Shown: one piece after another, positions 17,800 through 29,022 of the stretch
Position numbering within the stretch: position 1 is the first letter of the stretch
How the letters are laid out: every line of letters starts with the position of its first letter
Assembly: GCF_010730575.1 (NCBI RefSeq)
Contig: NZ_AP022614.1
Span: 3,224,001 to 3,288,000, forward strand
From: Mycobacterium parmense
Lineage (GTDB): Bacteria > Actinomycetota > Actinomycetes > Mycobacteriales > Mycobacteriaceae
DNA: 64,000 bases
Direction of reading: 5' to 3'
Translations under genes and position numbers: made by a program
Notes under the pieces: generated by a model
The model's database searches: none
The model's input: the letters and a program-made list of their open reading frames with translations, nothing else
Told to the model about the DNA's origin: nothing

Positions 17800-18621
17800 T
17801 CAAGCGGAACGCCAGGTTCCCCCGGCGCGTCGCACCTGACCTGCGCAGATATCCCGAATTTCGCGCAATTTCGGTGTCGCAACCGTGACGCTTCCGATAT
17901 CGATCAGCAAGCAGGCCACCGCCCATCGCAGGGGCAACAGCCCCAGCCGGCCGGTGTCGCCGAGCGCGGCGTCCGCGATCTCGCGGGCGCGCCCGGTGTC
18001 CCCGGCGCTGCACAGGGCGGCGGCCAGCACCACGTCACTCTTGACCCGGTGCCGCTCCGACGGCACGGCCATGGCCCCCGCCAGCTCCACCGCCTCGGCG
18101 GCGTGGCGGACGGCGAGCGCACCGTCGCCACACGCCATCGCCAGCTCCGCTGCCACCCAGTGCCGGCGGACCGGGAGCCGGTCGGGCAGCGGACCGCGCG
18201 CCGGATCCACCCGGCCCAACAGCGTCGCCGCTGCGGCGAACCGGCCGACGCCCAGCGCGTCGGCCGCCAGCCCGATCAAGGCGTCGGCGCGCGCCTCGCC
18301 GGCTTCGACGCCCCCGCCCGCCAGCGCCAGGGCGCGGCCGTCCCACCCGCGAGCCATCACGTGCCAGCCGAGCTGCCGCAGGAACGATCCCTGTGTGCTG
18401 TGGGCCAGCGAAGCCAGCGGTCCCGCCGGTGCGCTGCGCCGTAACTCCGCCAGGTCGCGGTAGGCGCTGCCGTAGCGGCCCTGACCGCCTGCGGCCACCG
18501 CGCGCAGCCACAGCTGATGAGGCGTCCGGGCGGTCGGCAGCGGCCGCATGCCCGGCCGGTCACCGAAGGCGGCGGCCGCCAGGGCGTGCTCGATATCGAA
18601 AGTGTGACGAGTTTCGTTCAC
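17800..18621 (-). CDS. Conserved hypothetical, TPR-like helical protein (Rv3415c-like)
   Basis: The 273-aa protein is rich in alanine, leucine and arginine and appears wholly helical. Repeated helix pairs are recognisable, such as GRYGSAYRDLAELRRSAPAGPLASLAHSTQGSFLRQLG and RADALIGLAADALGVGRFAAAATLLGRVD, in the manner of tetratricopeptide repeats. No catalytic motif or signal peptide is visible. It lies 81 bp upstream of sigD on the same strand and is conserved there in mycobacteria, so a link to SigD control is possible but unproven. The tail, from about residue 245, is basic. Confidence 0.8.
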   Translation of the reverse strand: MNETRHTFDIEHALAAAAFGDRPGMRPLPTARTPHQLWLRAVAAGGQGRYGSAYRDLAELRRSAPAGPLASLAHSTQGSFLRQLGWHVMARGWDGRALALAGGGVEAGEARADALIGLAADALGVGRFAAAATLLGRVDPARGPLPDRLPVRRHWVAAELAMACGDGALAVRHAAEAVELAGAMAVPSERHRVKSDVVLAAALCSAGDTGRAREIADAALGDTGRLGLLPLRWAVACLLIDIGSVTVATPKLREIRDICAGQVRRAGGTWRSA

Positions 18622-18990
18622 GGTGACGGTAGTAAACAGTTTGTGGTCTTTCTGTTACTGATCTGTTAATCACTCTAGGCGCCGTACTAATTGCTCAATC
18701 CGGGTGCCTAGCCCGTGAGCTGCAAGATTCCCGATCCGGCAAGTCGCTGGTTAGCACGGTTATCGTTCTGCAAATGCTTTGCAGATGAACGTGAAGTTAA
18801 TTCTCCTCCAACGAGCACATAGTTTGGAGAGCTAAGTGGCTATTGACGGAAATTCGCCGTCGCCCCTAACGTCTACGGATGACGGGTAGTCATCGGTGAC
18901 GCCACATCATTTCAGATGCACAATCGGTTCTCGGACGCTTTTCGAACTTGACCTCACTTGGGCGTGCCGTGCAGAGAGGGAAACACACCA
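18622..18990. promoter_or_regulatory. whiB3 upstream region with inverted repeats
   Basis: This 369-bp gap between divergent genes contains no credible gene and is clearly AT-richer than its surroundings. It holds a perfect inverted repeat TCTGCAAA-TGC-TTTGCAGA at 18767-18785 and a second, GATGAC-GGGTA-GTCATC, at 18878-18894. The first part (18640-18680) is T-rich. A long regulated leader is expected for whiB3, which responds to redox and starvation, but I cannot assign a start site. Confidence 0.6.
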
Positions 18991-19299
18991 ATGCCACAAC
19001 CGGAGCAGCTACCTGGGCCCAACGCCGACATCTGGAACTGGCAACTGCAGGGCTTGTGCCGCGGCGTCGACTCATCGATGTTCTTCCACCCCGACGGCGA
19101 GCGCGGCCGTGCCCGCATGCAGCGCGAGCAGCGCGCCAAGGAGATGTGCCGGCGCTGCCCCGTGATCGAGCAGTGCCGATCCCACGCCCTGGAAGTCGGC
19201 GAGCCGTACGGGGTTTGGGGCGGCCTGTCGGAATCCGAACGCGACCTGCTGCTCAAGGGCGACATCGGTCGCTCCCGCGGCATCCGCCGGTCCGCCTAG
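18991..19299 (+). CDS. whiB3: WhiB3, iron-sulfur redox-sensing transcriptional regulator
   Basis: The 102-aa protein has the four cluster cysteines C23, C53, C56 and C62 ([10 protein letters not shown]), the GVWGG turn at residues 74-78 and a basic C-terminus ([16 protein letters not shown]) for DNA or sigma-factor contacts. This spacing matches WhiB3 of M. tuberculosis, which senses oxygen/NO through a [4Fe-4S] cluster and adjusts lipid synthesis and redox balance. ATG 18991 is preceded by AGAGAGGG. A strong hairpin follows the stop. The gene is transcribed alone. Confidence 0.97.
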   Translation: MPQPEQLPGPNADIWNWQLQGLCRGVDSSMFFHPDGERGRARMQREQRAKEMCRRCPVIEQCRSHALEVGEPYGVWGGLSESERDLLLKGDIGRSRGIRRSA

Positions 19300-19313
19300 A
19301 GATCGTCCATCCC

Positions 19314-19344
19314 GTCGGCCCCCGCCCACCCGGCGGGGGCCGAC
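19314..19344 (+). terminator. Stem-loop terminator after whiB3
   Basis: The arms GTCGGCCCCCGCC (19314-19326) and GGCGGGGGCCGAC (19332-19344) pair perfectly over 13 bp around a 5-base loop, 15 bp past the whiB3 stop. There is no U-tract, which is common for mycobacterial terminators. Confidence 0.7.
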
Positions 19345-19390
19345 TGGTGTCGGTTGGTGTGCGGAGCGGCGGTCCGCCAAGGTAAGTGGC

Positions 19391-19852
<462 letters not shown>

Positions 19853-20075
19853 CTCGCCCGGGTGCACTGGCACGGGTAGGGCCGGAAGTCACCGGGTTCG
19901 CGAACCGGGCCGCACCCGCCGAATTCCTGACTGCGCCGGCGTGCCCGCGTACAAGCCGGACGCGCGGACCAACGGCTCTTTGCCTGTGACCATCGGCCAT
20001 ATCCGGTGACGCCGCGGGTGGCTAGCGTCAGTTCGGTACAGGCAGAGAACAACTGAGAGACAGGGAGCTTTTGAC

Positions 20076-20366
20076 ATGACCCAAGGTGCTGAGAAGAAAA
20101 CGGTGGCGCCTCGCGCGGTAGAACTGGTCGACGATGTGCGCGAGTCGGCCAAAGCCGGACAGGAGGTCGCGAGCAAGGCGTTGCGTAAATTCCGTGACAC
20201 GGTCGATCAGGCCCTTCCTGAATCTGTCGAGCCGCTGCGCAAGAAGATCGTCGACGCCGCAATTGAACTGGCCGACCAGCTGGTCAACGCGCAGTACAAG
20301 TTTCACCGCAGCATCGTGCGCAGCGCGGAGCGTGTGCTGACCAAGTCCGACGGCGATAACGAGTGA
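20076..20366 (+). CDS. Small helical hypothetical protein, 96 aa
   Basis: I do not recognise a named family. The protein is almost entirely amphipathic helix with many Lys, Glu, Val and Ala (VELVDDVRESAKAGQEVASK and IVDAAIELADQLVNAQYKFH) and no cysteine or signal peptide. The start at ATG 20076 follows GACAGGGAG, a good ribosome site, and codon use fits the surroundings, so it looks real. A short stretch upstream (19895-19906, GGTTCGCGAACC) is palindromic. The helical, charged character resembles nucleoid- or surface-associated small mycobacterial proteins, but this is only a resemblance. Confidence 0.75.
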   Translation: MTQGAEKKTVAPRAVELVDDVRESAKAGQEVASKALRKFRDTVDQALPESVEPLRKKIVDAAIELADQLVNAQYKFHRSIVRSAERVLTKSDGDNE

Positions 20367-20589
20367 ACGGCCGCCGCGTGCGGCGTGGCCGAAAGCGACG
20401 TCGGCTGGACTGGCAGGCCGGCCCGGCGTCATAGCGCCTAATGTCGTGGGCCCGGCGTGGCGGGCTGCTGGCGCCACCGCCCGGTGCCGGTCGACAACTC
20501 CGGCCGCGCCGGGCAGCGCGCGCTTGATCGACCGGCGCCCCCGGTGGTGGCGCCGAATTCCTGCGTTTCGCAATCGTCGTCTGATACGA

Positions 20590-21567
20590 ATGAGTCAGTC
20601 GATGGAAGCGAACACAGTGAGCCCAACCCGTACAGTCGTCGTCGCCTCCGCCGGCCTTGTTCTCGCCACGGTCATGTTCGCGGTCGCCGCTTGCACGGAG
20701 CCGACAGCACCACCGACCGCGATGACGGCGGCTCCCTTGACCGCGACGGCGCTGCCGGCCACCGGGCCGGCGCGCGCGGCCATGATTCCGTCGGGCGCGC
20801 AGCCCGAGCTGGCGTCCGACCCCGCGCAGCTGGCCGACGACCTCGTCGCCGACGAGCAAGCGGTGCGTGACCGCTCGACGCCGGAGCCGGCCTTGGTCGC
20901 GGCGGCGCGCCGCCAGCAGGCGGCCTACCGCGCGATCGGGCGGAACCCGGAATGGGACGCGATCACCCGGCCGCGGATACCGCCGCAATTGCTGGCGGCA
21001 TACGACCGCAACGTCGACGCACGCCGGCAGCTCGCCGCGATGACTCCCGCGAAGGCTACGGTGCCGGCGTGGCGCATCGAGCCGCCGGCACCGGCGGACG
21101 AACTGCTCGGCGACTATCGCTCAGCGGAATCGGCGTCCGGGGTCGGCTGGAATTACCTGGCGGCGATCAATCTGGTCGAGACCCGGTTCGGCAGCATCAA
21201 GGGGGACAGCACCGCGGGCGCCCGGGGCCCCATGCAGTTCCTGCCCGCCACGTTCGCCGCCTACGGCGAGGGCGGCGACATCGAGTCGCCGCGCGACAGC
21301 ATCATGGCGGCCGGCCGCTATCTGTCAGCCAACGGCTTTGCGAACAACCCCGATAGCGCCATCCGGCAGTACAACCACTCCGACGAATATGTGCGCGCCG
21401 TCGACGAGTACGCGGGCGTGCTCGCCGACGATCCCGCCGCGTTCGCCGGCTACTACCGGTGGGAGGTGTACTACGTCACCACCGCCGGCGACGTCCTCCT
21501 GCCGATCGGCTATTCCGAGTCGTCGCCGATCCCGGTGGGCGACTACCTGTCGACACACCCGCAATGA
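20590..21567 (+). CDS. Lipoprotein with lytic transglycosylase (SLT) domain
   Basis: The 325-aa protein starts with a lipoprotein signal peptide. The hydrophobic stretch TVVVASAGLVLATVMFAVAAC ends in lipobox VAAC, with the acylated cysteine near residue 35. After a Pro/Ala-rich linker the SLT domain begins around residue 170. The likely catalytic glutamate is in AINLVETRFGSIKGDSTAGA, followed by GPMQFLPATFAAYG and RQYNHSDEYVRAVDEYA. Such enzymes cleave peptidoglycan between MurNAc and GlcNAc at the cell surface. ATG 20590 is used; ATG 20602 is also possible. A perfect palindromic terminator follows, shared with convergent groEL1. Confidence 0.88.
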   Translation: MSQSMEANTVSPTRTVVVASAGLVLATVMFAVAACTEPTAPPTAMTAAPLTATALPATGPARAAMIPSGAQPELASDPAQLADDLVADEQAVRDRSTPEPALVAAARRQQAAYRAIGRNPEWDAITRPRIPPQLLAAYDRNVDARRQLAAMTPAKATVPAWRIEPPAPADELLGDYRSAESASGVGWNYLAAINLVETRFGSIKGDSTAGARGPMQFLPATFAAYGEGGDIESPRDSIMAAGRYLSANGFANNPDSAIRQYNHSDEYVRAVDEYAGVLADDPAAFAGYYRWEVYYVTTAGDVLLPIGYSESSPIPVGDYLSTHPQ

Positions 21568-21616
21568 CGGCAGGCCCCGAGCACAGCAGGCCGGTCGCCG
21601 GCGAGGCCCGCAAACA

Positions 21617-21652
21617 AAGCACCCCCGGCCGTGCGCACGGCCGGGGGTGCTT
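21617..21652. terminator. Bidirectional terminator between transglycosylase gene and groEL1
   Basis: This is a perfect 36-bp palindrome: arm AAGCACCCCCGGCCGTGC (21617-21634) followed directly by its reverse complement (21635-21652). It lies 49 bp after the transglycosylase stop and 12 bp after the groEL1 stop on the other strand. The arms end in A and T runs on each side. It is well placed to stop transcription from both directions. Confidence 0.85.
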
Positions 21653-21664
21653 GGTACGGCTCAC

Positions 21665-23305
<1,641 letters not shown>

Positions 23306-23330
23306 TTAAGAGGGGCGATAACGCATGCCG

Positions 23331-23372
23331 CCCCGGAAAATCCCCGTGCTTTCGGCACGGGGATCGCCGGGG
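23331..23372 (-). other. Intercistronic stem-loop between groES and groEL1
   Basis: An inner stem ATCCCCGTGC (23340-23349) pairs with GCACGGGGAT (23355-23364) around a 5-base loop. An outer CCCCGG/CCGGGG pair extends it at 23331-23336 and 23367-23372. It fills most of the 89-bp gap between the two chaperonin genes. It could attenuate groEL1 or mark a transcript-processing site; processing between these cistrons has been reported in M. tuberculosis. Confidence 0.6.
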
Positions 23373-23385
23373 CGGGACACGATGC

Positions 23386-23688
23386 TTATTTCGAGACGAC
23401 GGCCAGCACGTCGCGCGCCGACAGGATCAGGTATTCCTCGCCGCCGTACTTGATCTCGGTGCCGCCGTACTTGCTGTAGATGACGGTGTCACCCTCCGAC
23501 ACGTCCACCGGAATCCGCTTCGCGCCGTCCTCGTCCCAGCGGCCGGGGCCGACTGCGACGACGGTGCCTTCCTGCGGCTTCTCCTTGGCGGTGTCAGGAA
23601 TGACCAGACCGGACGCGGTCGTGGTCTCGGCCTCGTTGGCCTGCACGAGAATCTTGTCCTCGAGTGGCTTGATGTTCACCTTCGCCAC
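23386..23688 (-). CDS. groES: 10-kDa co-chaperonin GroES
   Basis: This is a 100-aa protein of family-standard length. It begins [16 protein letters not shown], has the mobile loop [21 protein letters not shown] that docks on GroEL, and continues with [16 protein letters not shown] and [14 protein letters not shown]. It caps the chaperonin chamber. It is first in the groES-groEL1 operon; the leader carries a CIRCE operator about 170 bp upstream of the ATG at 23688. Confidence 0.98.
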   Translation of the reverse strand: MAKVNIKPLEDKILVQANEAETTTASGLVIPDTAKEKPQEGTVVAVGPGRWDEDGAKRIPVDVSEGDTVIYSKYGGTEIKYGGEEYLILSARDVLAVVSK

Positions 23689-23858
23689 GATAGGAGCCCT
23701 CCACTAGTGAGATGGGGTCCGGGGCTTCGCCCGGACCGGAGTTGCCGGCCGGCCCTGGGCTTGCCCGGAACCGTCCGATTATCAGGGGATTCGGCGTTCG
23801 TCCGTTCCCTTGCGCCGTCGTCGCGGGTGCCGGCGCAGGGGATCGTCCGAATGCCACC

Positions 23859-23883
23859 TAGCACTCTATACACGAGAGTGCTA
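23859..23883 (-). promoter_or_regulatory. CIRCE operator (HrcA site) of the groES-groEL1 operon
   Basis: TAGCACTC at 23859-23866, a 9-base spacer and GAGTGCTA at 23875-23883 form the canonical CIRCE inverted repeat, missing only the outermost T/A pair. Another GCACTC follows at 23884-23889. On the minus strand TTGAGT precedes and TATAGA falls within the repeat, so a promoter probably overlaps it. HrcA would repress here until heat shock. Confidence 0.9.
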
Positions 23884-23928
23884 GCACTCAAGGGCCCCCC
23901 GCTGCTTCCGGAGTTTCGCCCTTGGCGA

Positions 23929-24963
23929 TCAGGCGATCGGACCGTTCACCTGACCTGTCGTGACGGGCAGACCCGGGTCGCTGGGCGCGTCCAGCGGCGA
24001 GGCCTTCGCGCCCGCGGCGACGAGGTGCGCGGCGAACGCCGCGATCATCGCCCCATTGTCGGTGCAGAGCCGCGGCCGGGGGATCCGCAGGGTCAAGCCG
24101 GCCGCGGCGCAGCGCTCTTCGGCCAGCTCGCGCAGCCGCGAATTGGCGGCAACTCCCCCGGCGATCAGCAGGGTGGAGACGCCCAGCGTGGTCGCGGCGC
24201 GCACGGCCTTGCGGGTCAGCACGTCGGCGACCGACTCCTGGAAGCCCGCCGCCACATCGGCGTTCGCGGCGTCCGGGTGGCTCTCGAGATAGCGCGCCAC
24301 CGCCGTCTTGAGCCCGGAGAAGCTGAACGCGTACGGGTCGTCGGCCGGGCCGGTCATGCCGCGCGGGAACGTGATGGCGTCGCGGTTGCCGGTGTGGGCC
24401 AGCTCGTCGAGCACCCTGCCGCCCGGATAACCCAGCCCCAGCAGCCGCGCGACCTTGTCGTAGGCCTCGCCCGCCGCGTCGTCGACGGTGCTGCCCAGCT
24501 CGACGATCGGCTCGGCGAGGGAACGGATGTGCAGCAGGTGGGTGTGCCCGCCGGACACCAGCAGCGCCACACATTCGGGCAGCGGTCCGTGCTCGTAGAC
24601 GTCGGCGGCCAGATGTCCGCCGAGGTGGTTGACGGCGTAGAACGGCACCCCCCAGGCCGCGGCGTAAGCCTTGGCCGCCGCGATTCCCACCAGCAGGGCG
24701 CCGGCCAGCCCGGGCCCGATGGTGGCGGCGACGACGTCGGGCTTGTCGACGCCGGCGGCCGACAGGGCGCGCCGCATGGTCGGCCCCAGCGCCTCCAAAT
24801 GGGCCCGGGACGCGATCTCGGGGACGACGCCCCCGAAGCGGACATGCTCGTCGACGCTGGAGGCCACCTCGTCGGCGAGCAGCGTCACGGTGCCGTCCCC
24901 GGCCAGCCGCGCGATCCCGACTCCCGTTTCGTCGCAGGAGGTTTCGATGGCGAGGACGATCAT
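23929..24963 (-). CDS. tsaD: tRNA N6-adenosine threonylcarbamoyltransferase TsaD
   Basis: This enzyme transfers threonylcarbamoyl to A37 of ANN-decoding tRNAs (t6A), working with TsaB and TsaE. The 344-aa protein has the ASKHA start [15 protein letters not shown], the metal-binding histidines in [11 protein letters not shown] (near residue 115) and [10 protein letters not shown] nearby. The C-terminal [13 protein letters not shown] and CTDNGAMIA complete the nucleotide site. It overlaps rimI by 4 bp at its start. It is the last gene of the alr-hydrolase-tsaE-tsaB-rimI-tsaD run and is followed by 240 bp leading to groES. Confidence 0.96.
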   Translation of the reverse strand: MIVLAIETSCDETGVGIARLAGDGTVTLLADEVASSVDEHVRFGGVVPEIASRAHLEALGPTMRRALSAAGVDKPDVVAATIGPGLAGALLVGIAAAKAYAAAWGVPFYAVNHLGGHLAADVYEHGPLPECVALLVSGGHTHLLHIRSLAEPIVELGSTVDDAAGEAYDKVARLLGLGYPGGRVLDELAHTGNRDAITFPRGMTGPADDPYAFSFSGLKTAVARYLESHPDAANADVAAGFQESVADVLTRKAVRAATTLGVSTLLIAGGVAANSRLRELAEERCAAAGLTLRIPRPRLCTDNGAMIAAFAAHLVAAGAKASPLDAPSDPGLPVTTGQVNGPIA

Positions 24964-25427
24964 CGGGCCTCCCGTCGCATGGTGTAGGCATCGGCGCCGC
25001 TGACCCGGTAGTAGCGCCGGCGCAGCCCGATCTGTTCAAAGCCCACGCTGCGGTACAGCGCGACGGCGGCCGCGTTGTCGGTGCGAACCTCGAGGTACAC
25101 CACGCCGCCCTCGGCGAAGGCGAGCAGCTGGTCGAGCAGCCGGCGCCCGATGCCCCGGCCCTGATAGACCGGGTCCACGCCAATGGTGTGCACCTCGTAT
25201 TCGAACGGCGGTTTGCGACCCAGCCGGGAGATGCCCGCGTAGCCCACGACCATGCCGCCGGCGCGTGCGGCCACGTAATGATTGTGGGCGCTTGCCAGTT
25301 CGCGGTTGAACGCCGCGGCGGGCCACGGGTCGTCGCCGTCGAACAACAGCGCCTCGAGCTCGGCGCACCGCGCGGCGTCCGCGGGCGTCAGCGCGCCGAC
25401 GGTGACGGGCTCGCTGGGGGCGGTCAT
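24960..25427 (-). CDS. rimI: Ribosomal-protein-alanine N-acetyltransferase RimI
   Basis: This is a 155-aa GNAT-fold acetyltransferase. The acetyl-CoA pyrophosphate loop is [16 protein letters not shown] (near residue 95), followed by [30 protein letters not shown], typical of RimI. It would acetylate N-terminal residues, classically of ribosomal protein S18. The start ATG 25427 is set by the 4-bp overlap with the tsaB stop, and a long upstream extension is antisense noise. It is translationally coupled on both sides within the t6A gene cluster. Confidence 0.93.
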   Translation of the reverse strand: MTAPSEPVTVGALTPADAARCAELEALLFDGDDPWPAAAFNRELASAHNHYVAARAGGMVVGYAGISRLGRKPPFEYEVHTIGVDPVYQGRGIGRRLLDQLLAFAEGGVVYLEVRTDNAAAVALYRSVGFEQIGLRRRYYRVSGADAYTMRREAR

Positions 25428-26047
25428 CCGCGGGCCGCCAGCGGCCTGGCGTCGGGACGGCGCAGATACAACGCCACCAGCGGCTGCGGGGGCTGCGACC
25501 AGTCGGAAACCGCGGCGACGAGCCCGGCCGGCGTCGGGTGGACCGGCGCGCACGGCGGCAGGCCGAACAGGGCGGCGTGGTCGGGCGAACCGGCCACCGC
25601 TCGCGCCGGTCCGGGGTCGACTTCGGCCGGCGCGCTGACCCCGGGGCCGTCCATGCGGACCCCGTCGTGGTAGCGGGCCCAGTACACCTCGCGGCGTCGG
25701 GCGTCGGTGACGACCAGGGTGTCGCCGGTGGTCCGCACGCCGATGGCGTCGAGGCTGCACACGCCGCGCACCGGGATACCGAGCGCGTGCCCGTACGCGG
25801 CGGCGCTCGCCATGCCGGCCCGAAGCCCGGTGAACGGTCCGGGGCCGCAGCCCACGACGACGGCGTCGAGGTCGGGCATCGCCAGCCCGGCGTCGGCGAG
25901 GGCGCTCAGCACGTTCGGGGTGAGCCGTTCGGCGTGCGCCCGGGCGTCGACGGTCACGCGTTCGGCCAGCACCGAGAGGTCGTCGAGCCGCACGATCCCG
26001 GCTGTCACGGCGGGCGTCGAGGTGTCGAGGGCCAGCACCAGGGTCAT
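25424..26047 (-). CDS. tsaB: t6A biosynthesis protein TsaB
   Basis: This 207-aa ASKHA-fold protein begins MTLVLALDTSTPAVTAGIV, has VVGCGPGPFTGLRAGMASA near residue 70 and is shorter than TsaD because it lacks the second half. It is the scaffold partner of TsaD in threonylcarbamoyl transfer and has no catalytic metal site of its own. The start ATG 26047 overlaps the tsaE stop by 4 bp. The C-terminal region (residues about 130-207) is more variable, as usual in the family. Confidence 0.93.
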   Translation of the reverse strand: MTLVLALDTSTPAVTAGIVRLDDLSVLAERVTVDARAHAERLTPNVLSALADAGLAMPDLDAVVVGCGPGPFTGLRAGMASAAAYGHALGIPVRGVCSLDAIGVRTTGDTLVVTDARRREVYWARYHDGVRMDGPGVSAPAEVDPGPARAVAGSPDHAALFGLPPCAPVHPTPAGLVAAVSDWSQPPQPLVALYLRRPDARPLAARG

Positions 26048-26520
26048 GAGTCGGCCCCGCTCCCGGCCCACTGCCAGGTGGCGATGCGCACGTCGGAGTG
26101 GCTCACGCGCTCGAGGCGGACGTCGAGATGACGCTCGGAGAGCCGCTCGGCCAATCCCTCGCCCCACTCCACGACGACGACGGCGTCCTCGAGATCGCTG
26201 TCGAGGTCCAGCGAGTCGAGTTCGCCGAGCAGGTCGGCGCCGCGCCGGTCCAGGAGGCGGTACATGTCGACGTGGATCATCGCCGGCGTGCCTTCGCGGC
26301 GCGCCGGGTGCACCCGCGCCAGCACGTAAGACGGCGAGGTCACGGGTCCGTCGACGGCCATCGCCGCGGCGATCCCCTTGGCCAGCACCGTCTTTCCCGC
26401 ACCGAGCGGGCCCGAGAGCACCACCACGTCGCCGGCGCGCAGCTGACGGCCAAGGCGCTCCCCCAGCGCGACGGTGTCCTCGACGCGCTCGCAGGTGGCC
26501 GTGCCCGACCGCTCAGCCAT
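26044..26520 (-). CDS. tsaE: t6A biosynthesis ATPase TsaE
   Basis: The 158-aa P-loop ATPase has Walker A GPLGAGKT near residue 38, then TSPSYVLARVHP and IHVDMYRLLD, and a C-terminal VVVVEWGEGLAERL, all characteristic of TsaE. It drives cycling of the TsaBD complex by ATP hydrolysis. ATG 26520 is the start. The gene overlaps the upstream hydrolase by 8 bp and tsaB by 4 bp. Confidence 0.95.
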   Translation of the reverse strand: MAERSGTATCERVEDTVALGERLGRQLRAGDVVVLSGPLGAGKTVLAKGIAAAMAVDGPVTSPSYVLARVHPARREGTPAMIHVDMYRLLDRRGADLLGELDSLDLDSDLEDAVVVVEWGEGLAERLSERHLDVRLERVSHSDVRIATWQWAGSGADS

Positions 26521-27628
26521 TGCGGCCCAACCTGTTTCGCACCTGCCGGATCGCGAGCGCGGCCTTGCTCGGAGTGGCCCGCTTGACCAGCCGGACCAGG
26601 CCGTCGTTGATGGCATCCGGCTTGTCCAGCAGTGCCAGGTGGCTGGCACCGGCGACGATGACGAGCTCGGATTGCGGCAACGACGCGGCCATCCGTCGCG
26701 AATACTCGTCCGGGGTGAGCAGGTCGTGGTCGCCGCAGGCGATCAGGGTCGGCACCCGCAGCAGCGTCCACAGCCCGGCGGTCTCGTCATGCTTTTCCAG
26801 GGCGTCCAGGAAGCCCACCATGGTGCGGATCGGGGTGCCGTTCATCATCCGCTGCGAGAAGGCGTCCAGGCTGCGGCTGACCTGCAGGTCGCTGAAGGAC
26901 GCCGCCCGCAGCACCGGGCCGATCAGCGAGCGGGACACGTTGCGGCCGCGGTGCATCAGCTTCGGCGCCGAGCGCGCGGTGAACCGGACGGCTTCCAGCG
27001 CCGGGTTCCGCAGTATCTCGCCCAGCGGAGATCGCGAAACCCCCTCGGCCGCAGAGGAAATCAGCGCAACGCCCACTATGCGGCGCCCGTAGCGGTCGGG
27101 GAACTGCCGCGCGTGCGACAGCACCGTCATGCCGCCCATCGAGTGGCCGACCAGCACCACCGCCCCGCGGGGTGCGACCACCTTCAGCACCGTCTCCAGA
27201 TCGGCGCCGAGCTGGGTCAGCGTGTAGCTTTCGGGCGCGGCCTCCCCGGAGCGCCCGTGGCCGCGTTGGTCGTAGAAGACCATTCGCACGCGCCCGCCCA
27301 GCCGGTCGGGCAACCGAGTCCGCTGGAAATGGAACGCGCCCATCTGCAGGCAGAATCCGTGCACGAAAACCATGGTCAGCGGCGCGTCGGCCGGGCCCGC
27401 CTCGCGAACCGCCAGCGGCACTCCGTCCGGGGTGGTCACCACGTACCCACGGTCGTCGTCGATCAGGTCGAAATCCTCGGTCGCGTAAGGGTCTTCACCG
27501 GCGCGCGCCCGTTGGGTGATCGACCGCCTGGCCGAGGCCCCGACGATGGTGGCGACGGCGGTCAGCCCCGCGCCTCCCGCAAGCCAGGCGCTGCCCCTGA
27601 GGCGTCTGCGGGCTTTGTCAGGTCGCAA
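26513..27628 (-). CDS. Alpha/beta hydrolase with N-terminal membrane anchor
   Basis: This 371-aa protein has an N-terminal hydrophobic helix ([21 protein letters not shown]) that could anchor it or act as a signal. The hydrolase core follows: oxyanion region [16 protein letters not shown], nucleophile elbow [14 protein letters not shown] (Ser in GHSMG), acid in [11 protein letters not shown] and histidine in [13 protein letters not shown], so the triad is complete. The best start is TTG 27628, overlapping the alr stop by 11 bp; a slightly later start is possible. It sits between alr and tsaE in one transcript. The substrate is unknown; a lipid ester is plausible. Confidence 0.85.
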   Translation of the reverse strand: MRPDKARRRLRGSAWLAGGAGLTAVATIVGASARRSITQRARAGEDPYATEDFDLIDDDRGYVVTTPDGVPLAVREAGPADAPLTMVFVHGFCLQMGAFHFQRTRLPDRLGGRVRMVFYDQRGHGRSGEAAPESYTLTQLGADLETVLKVVAPRGAVVLVGHSMGGMTVLSHARQFPDRYGRRIVGVALISSAAEGVSRSPLGEILRNPALEAVRFTARSAPKLMHRGRNVSRSLIGPVLRAASFSDLQVSRSLDAFSQRMMNGTPIRTMVGFLDALEKHDETAGLWTLLRVPTLIACGDHDLLTPDEYSRRMAASLPQSELVIVAGASHLALLDKPDAINDGLVRLVKRATPSKAALAIRQVRNRLGRNG

Positions 27629-28793
27629 CGTTCCGCGCCTCGCGATAGGTCCGGGTGATGCGCCCCCGCGGGCTGGTCACCACTTCGTAGTGGATGGTGC
27701 CGAGCAGCTCAGCCCAGTCCTGGGCGGTGGGTTCGCCGCTGCCGCCCGGGCCGAACAGGATGGCCTCGTCACCCTCGGCGACGTCGACCGGCCCGGGACC
27801 CAGGTCCACGACGAACTGGTCCATGCAGATCCGCCCGACGCCGGGCCGGCGCCTGCCGTTGATCAGCACGTCCAGCCGCCCGCCCAGCGACCGGAAAATT
27901 CCGTCGGCGTAGCCGACGGGCAGCAGCCCCAGGGTGGTGTCGCGCCGCGCGGTCCAGGTGTGCCCGTAGGACACGCTCTGCCCCGCCTTGATCGGCTTCA
28001 CCAGCGCCACTGGGCATTTCACGGTCATCGCCGGTATCAGGCCCATGTCGCCGAGCTCGGGCACGGGGCTGAGGCCATACACCGCGATGCCCGGGCGCAC
28101 CAGGTCGAAGGCGAGGTCCGGACGCGACATCGTGGCCGACGAGTTCGACAGGTGGGCCACCTCGAACCGCAGCCCCCGGGCCCGCGCCCGCTCGAGCAGC
28201 TCGGAAAAACGTTGGCCCTGTTCGTCGTTCATAGGATTGCCCGGCTGGTCGGCGTAGACCATGTGCGACATCAGCCCGCGCAGCCGGATGGCGTCCTCGG
28301 CGACGGCCCGGCCCAGCGCCGCCAGCATCGACGGGTACTGCGCTGGGTGGACGCCGTTGCGGTTCAGCCCGGTGTCGACCTTGACGGTGACGGTAGCGGT
28401 CTTGCCGGTGCGGCGCACCGCGTCGCGCAGCTCGTCGAGCTGACGCTCGCCGGACACGGCGATCTCGACGTCGGCCAGCAGCGCCGGCGCGAAGTCGACG
28501 CCGGGCGCGTGCAGCCACGCCAGCATCGGCGCGGTGATTCCGGCCGCGCGCAGCGCCAGGGCCTCGTCCACGGTCGCGACACCCAGCTCCGCGGCCCCGG
28601 CGGCCAACGCCGCGTGGGCGACGCGGGTGGCCCCGTGGCCGTAGCCGTCGGCCTTGACGACCGCCATCACCTGTGCGGGGCCGGCGTGCTCGCGCAGCAC
28701 CCGCACGTTGTGCTCAATGGCACCCAGATCCACCACGGCCTCGGCGAGGACACCGGGTGTCCGGGATGTCGGCGTAACGGACACGGCCGCCAT
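27618..28793 (-). CDS. alr: Alanine racemase
   Basis: This PLP enzyme makes D-alanine for peptidoglycan and is the target of D-cycloserine. The 391-aa protein carries the PLP lysine K47 in [13 protein letters not shown] and the opposing tyrosine in [14 protein letters not shown]. The C-terminal [14 protein letters not shown] forms the dimer-interface entry. The start ATG 28793 follows no strong ribosome site, and the longer reading frame upstream is low-complexity. It heads the alr-hydrolase-tsaE-tsaB-rimI-tsaD run. Confidence 0.96.
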   Translation of the reverse strand: MAAVSVTPTSRTPGVLAEAVVDLGAIEHNVRVLREHAGPAQVMAVVKADGYGHGATRVAHAALAAGAAELGVATVDEALALRAAGITAPMLAWLHAPGVDFAPALLADVEIAVSGERQLDELRDAVRRTGKTATVTVKVDTGLNRNGVHPAQYPSMLAALGRAVAEDAIRLRGLMSHMVYADQPGNPMNDEQGQRFSELLERARARGLRFEVAHLSNSSATMSRPDLAFDLVRPGIAVYGLSPVPELGDMGLIPAMTVKCPVALVKPIKAGQSVSYGHTWTARRDTTLGLLPVGYADGIFRSLGGRLDVLINGRRRPGVGRICMDQFVVDLGPGPVDVAEGDEAILFGPGGSGEPTAQDWAELLGTIHYEVVTSPRGRITRTYREARNVAT

Positions 28794-29022
28794 TGTCCCA
28801 GAACGGTCCGGTGCCACCGATTCACGACGGCGGGGCGCGCCCGCGGCGCAGTCACACCCGGCGCAGGTGCCACTTGCGCCCCCGATCAGCGGTCCGCCCG
28901 TCTCAGGGCGCCGGGCGGCCGACACCCGGGATCGTCGCTGGGAGGCGGGCACACGGACGGGCCCCGCCCCGGGCCGTCACCGAAGTGGGAACGTGACGAA
29001 GGTGACAGCGGCGCTCGCCGTC

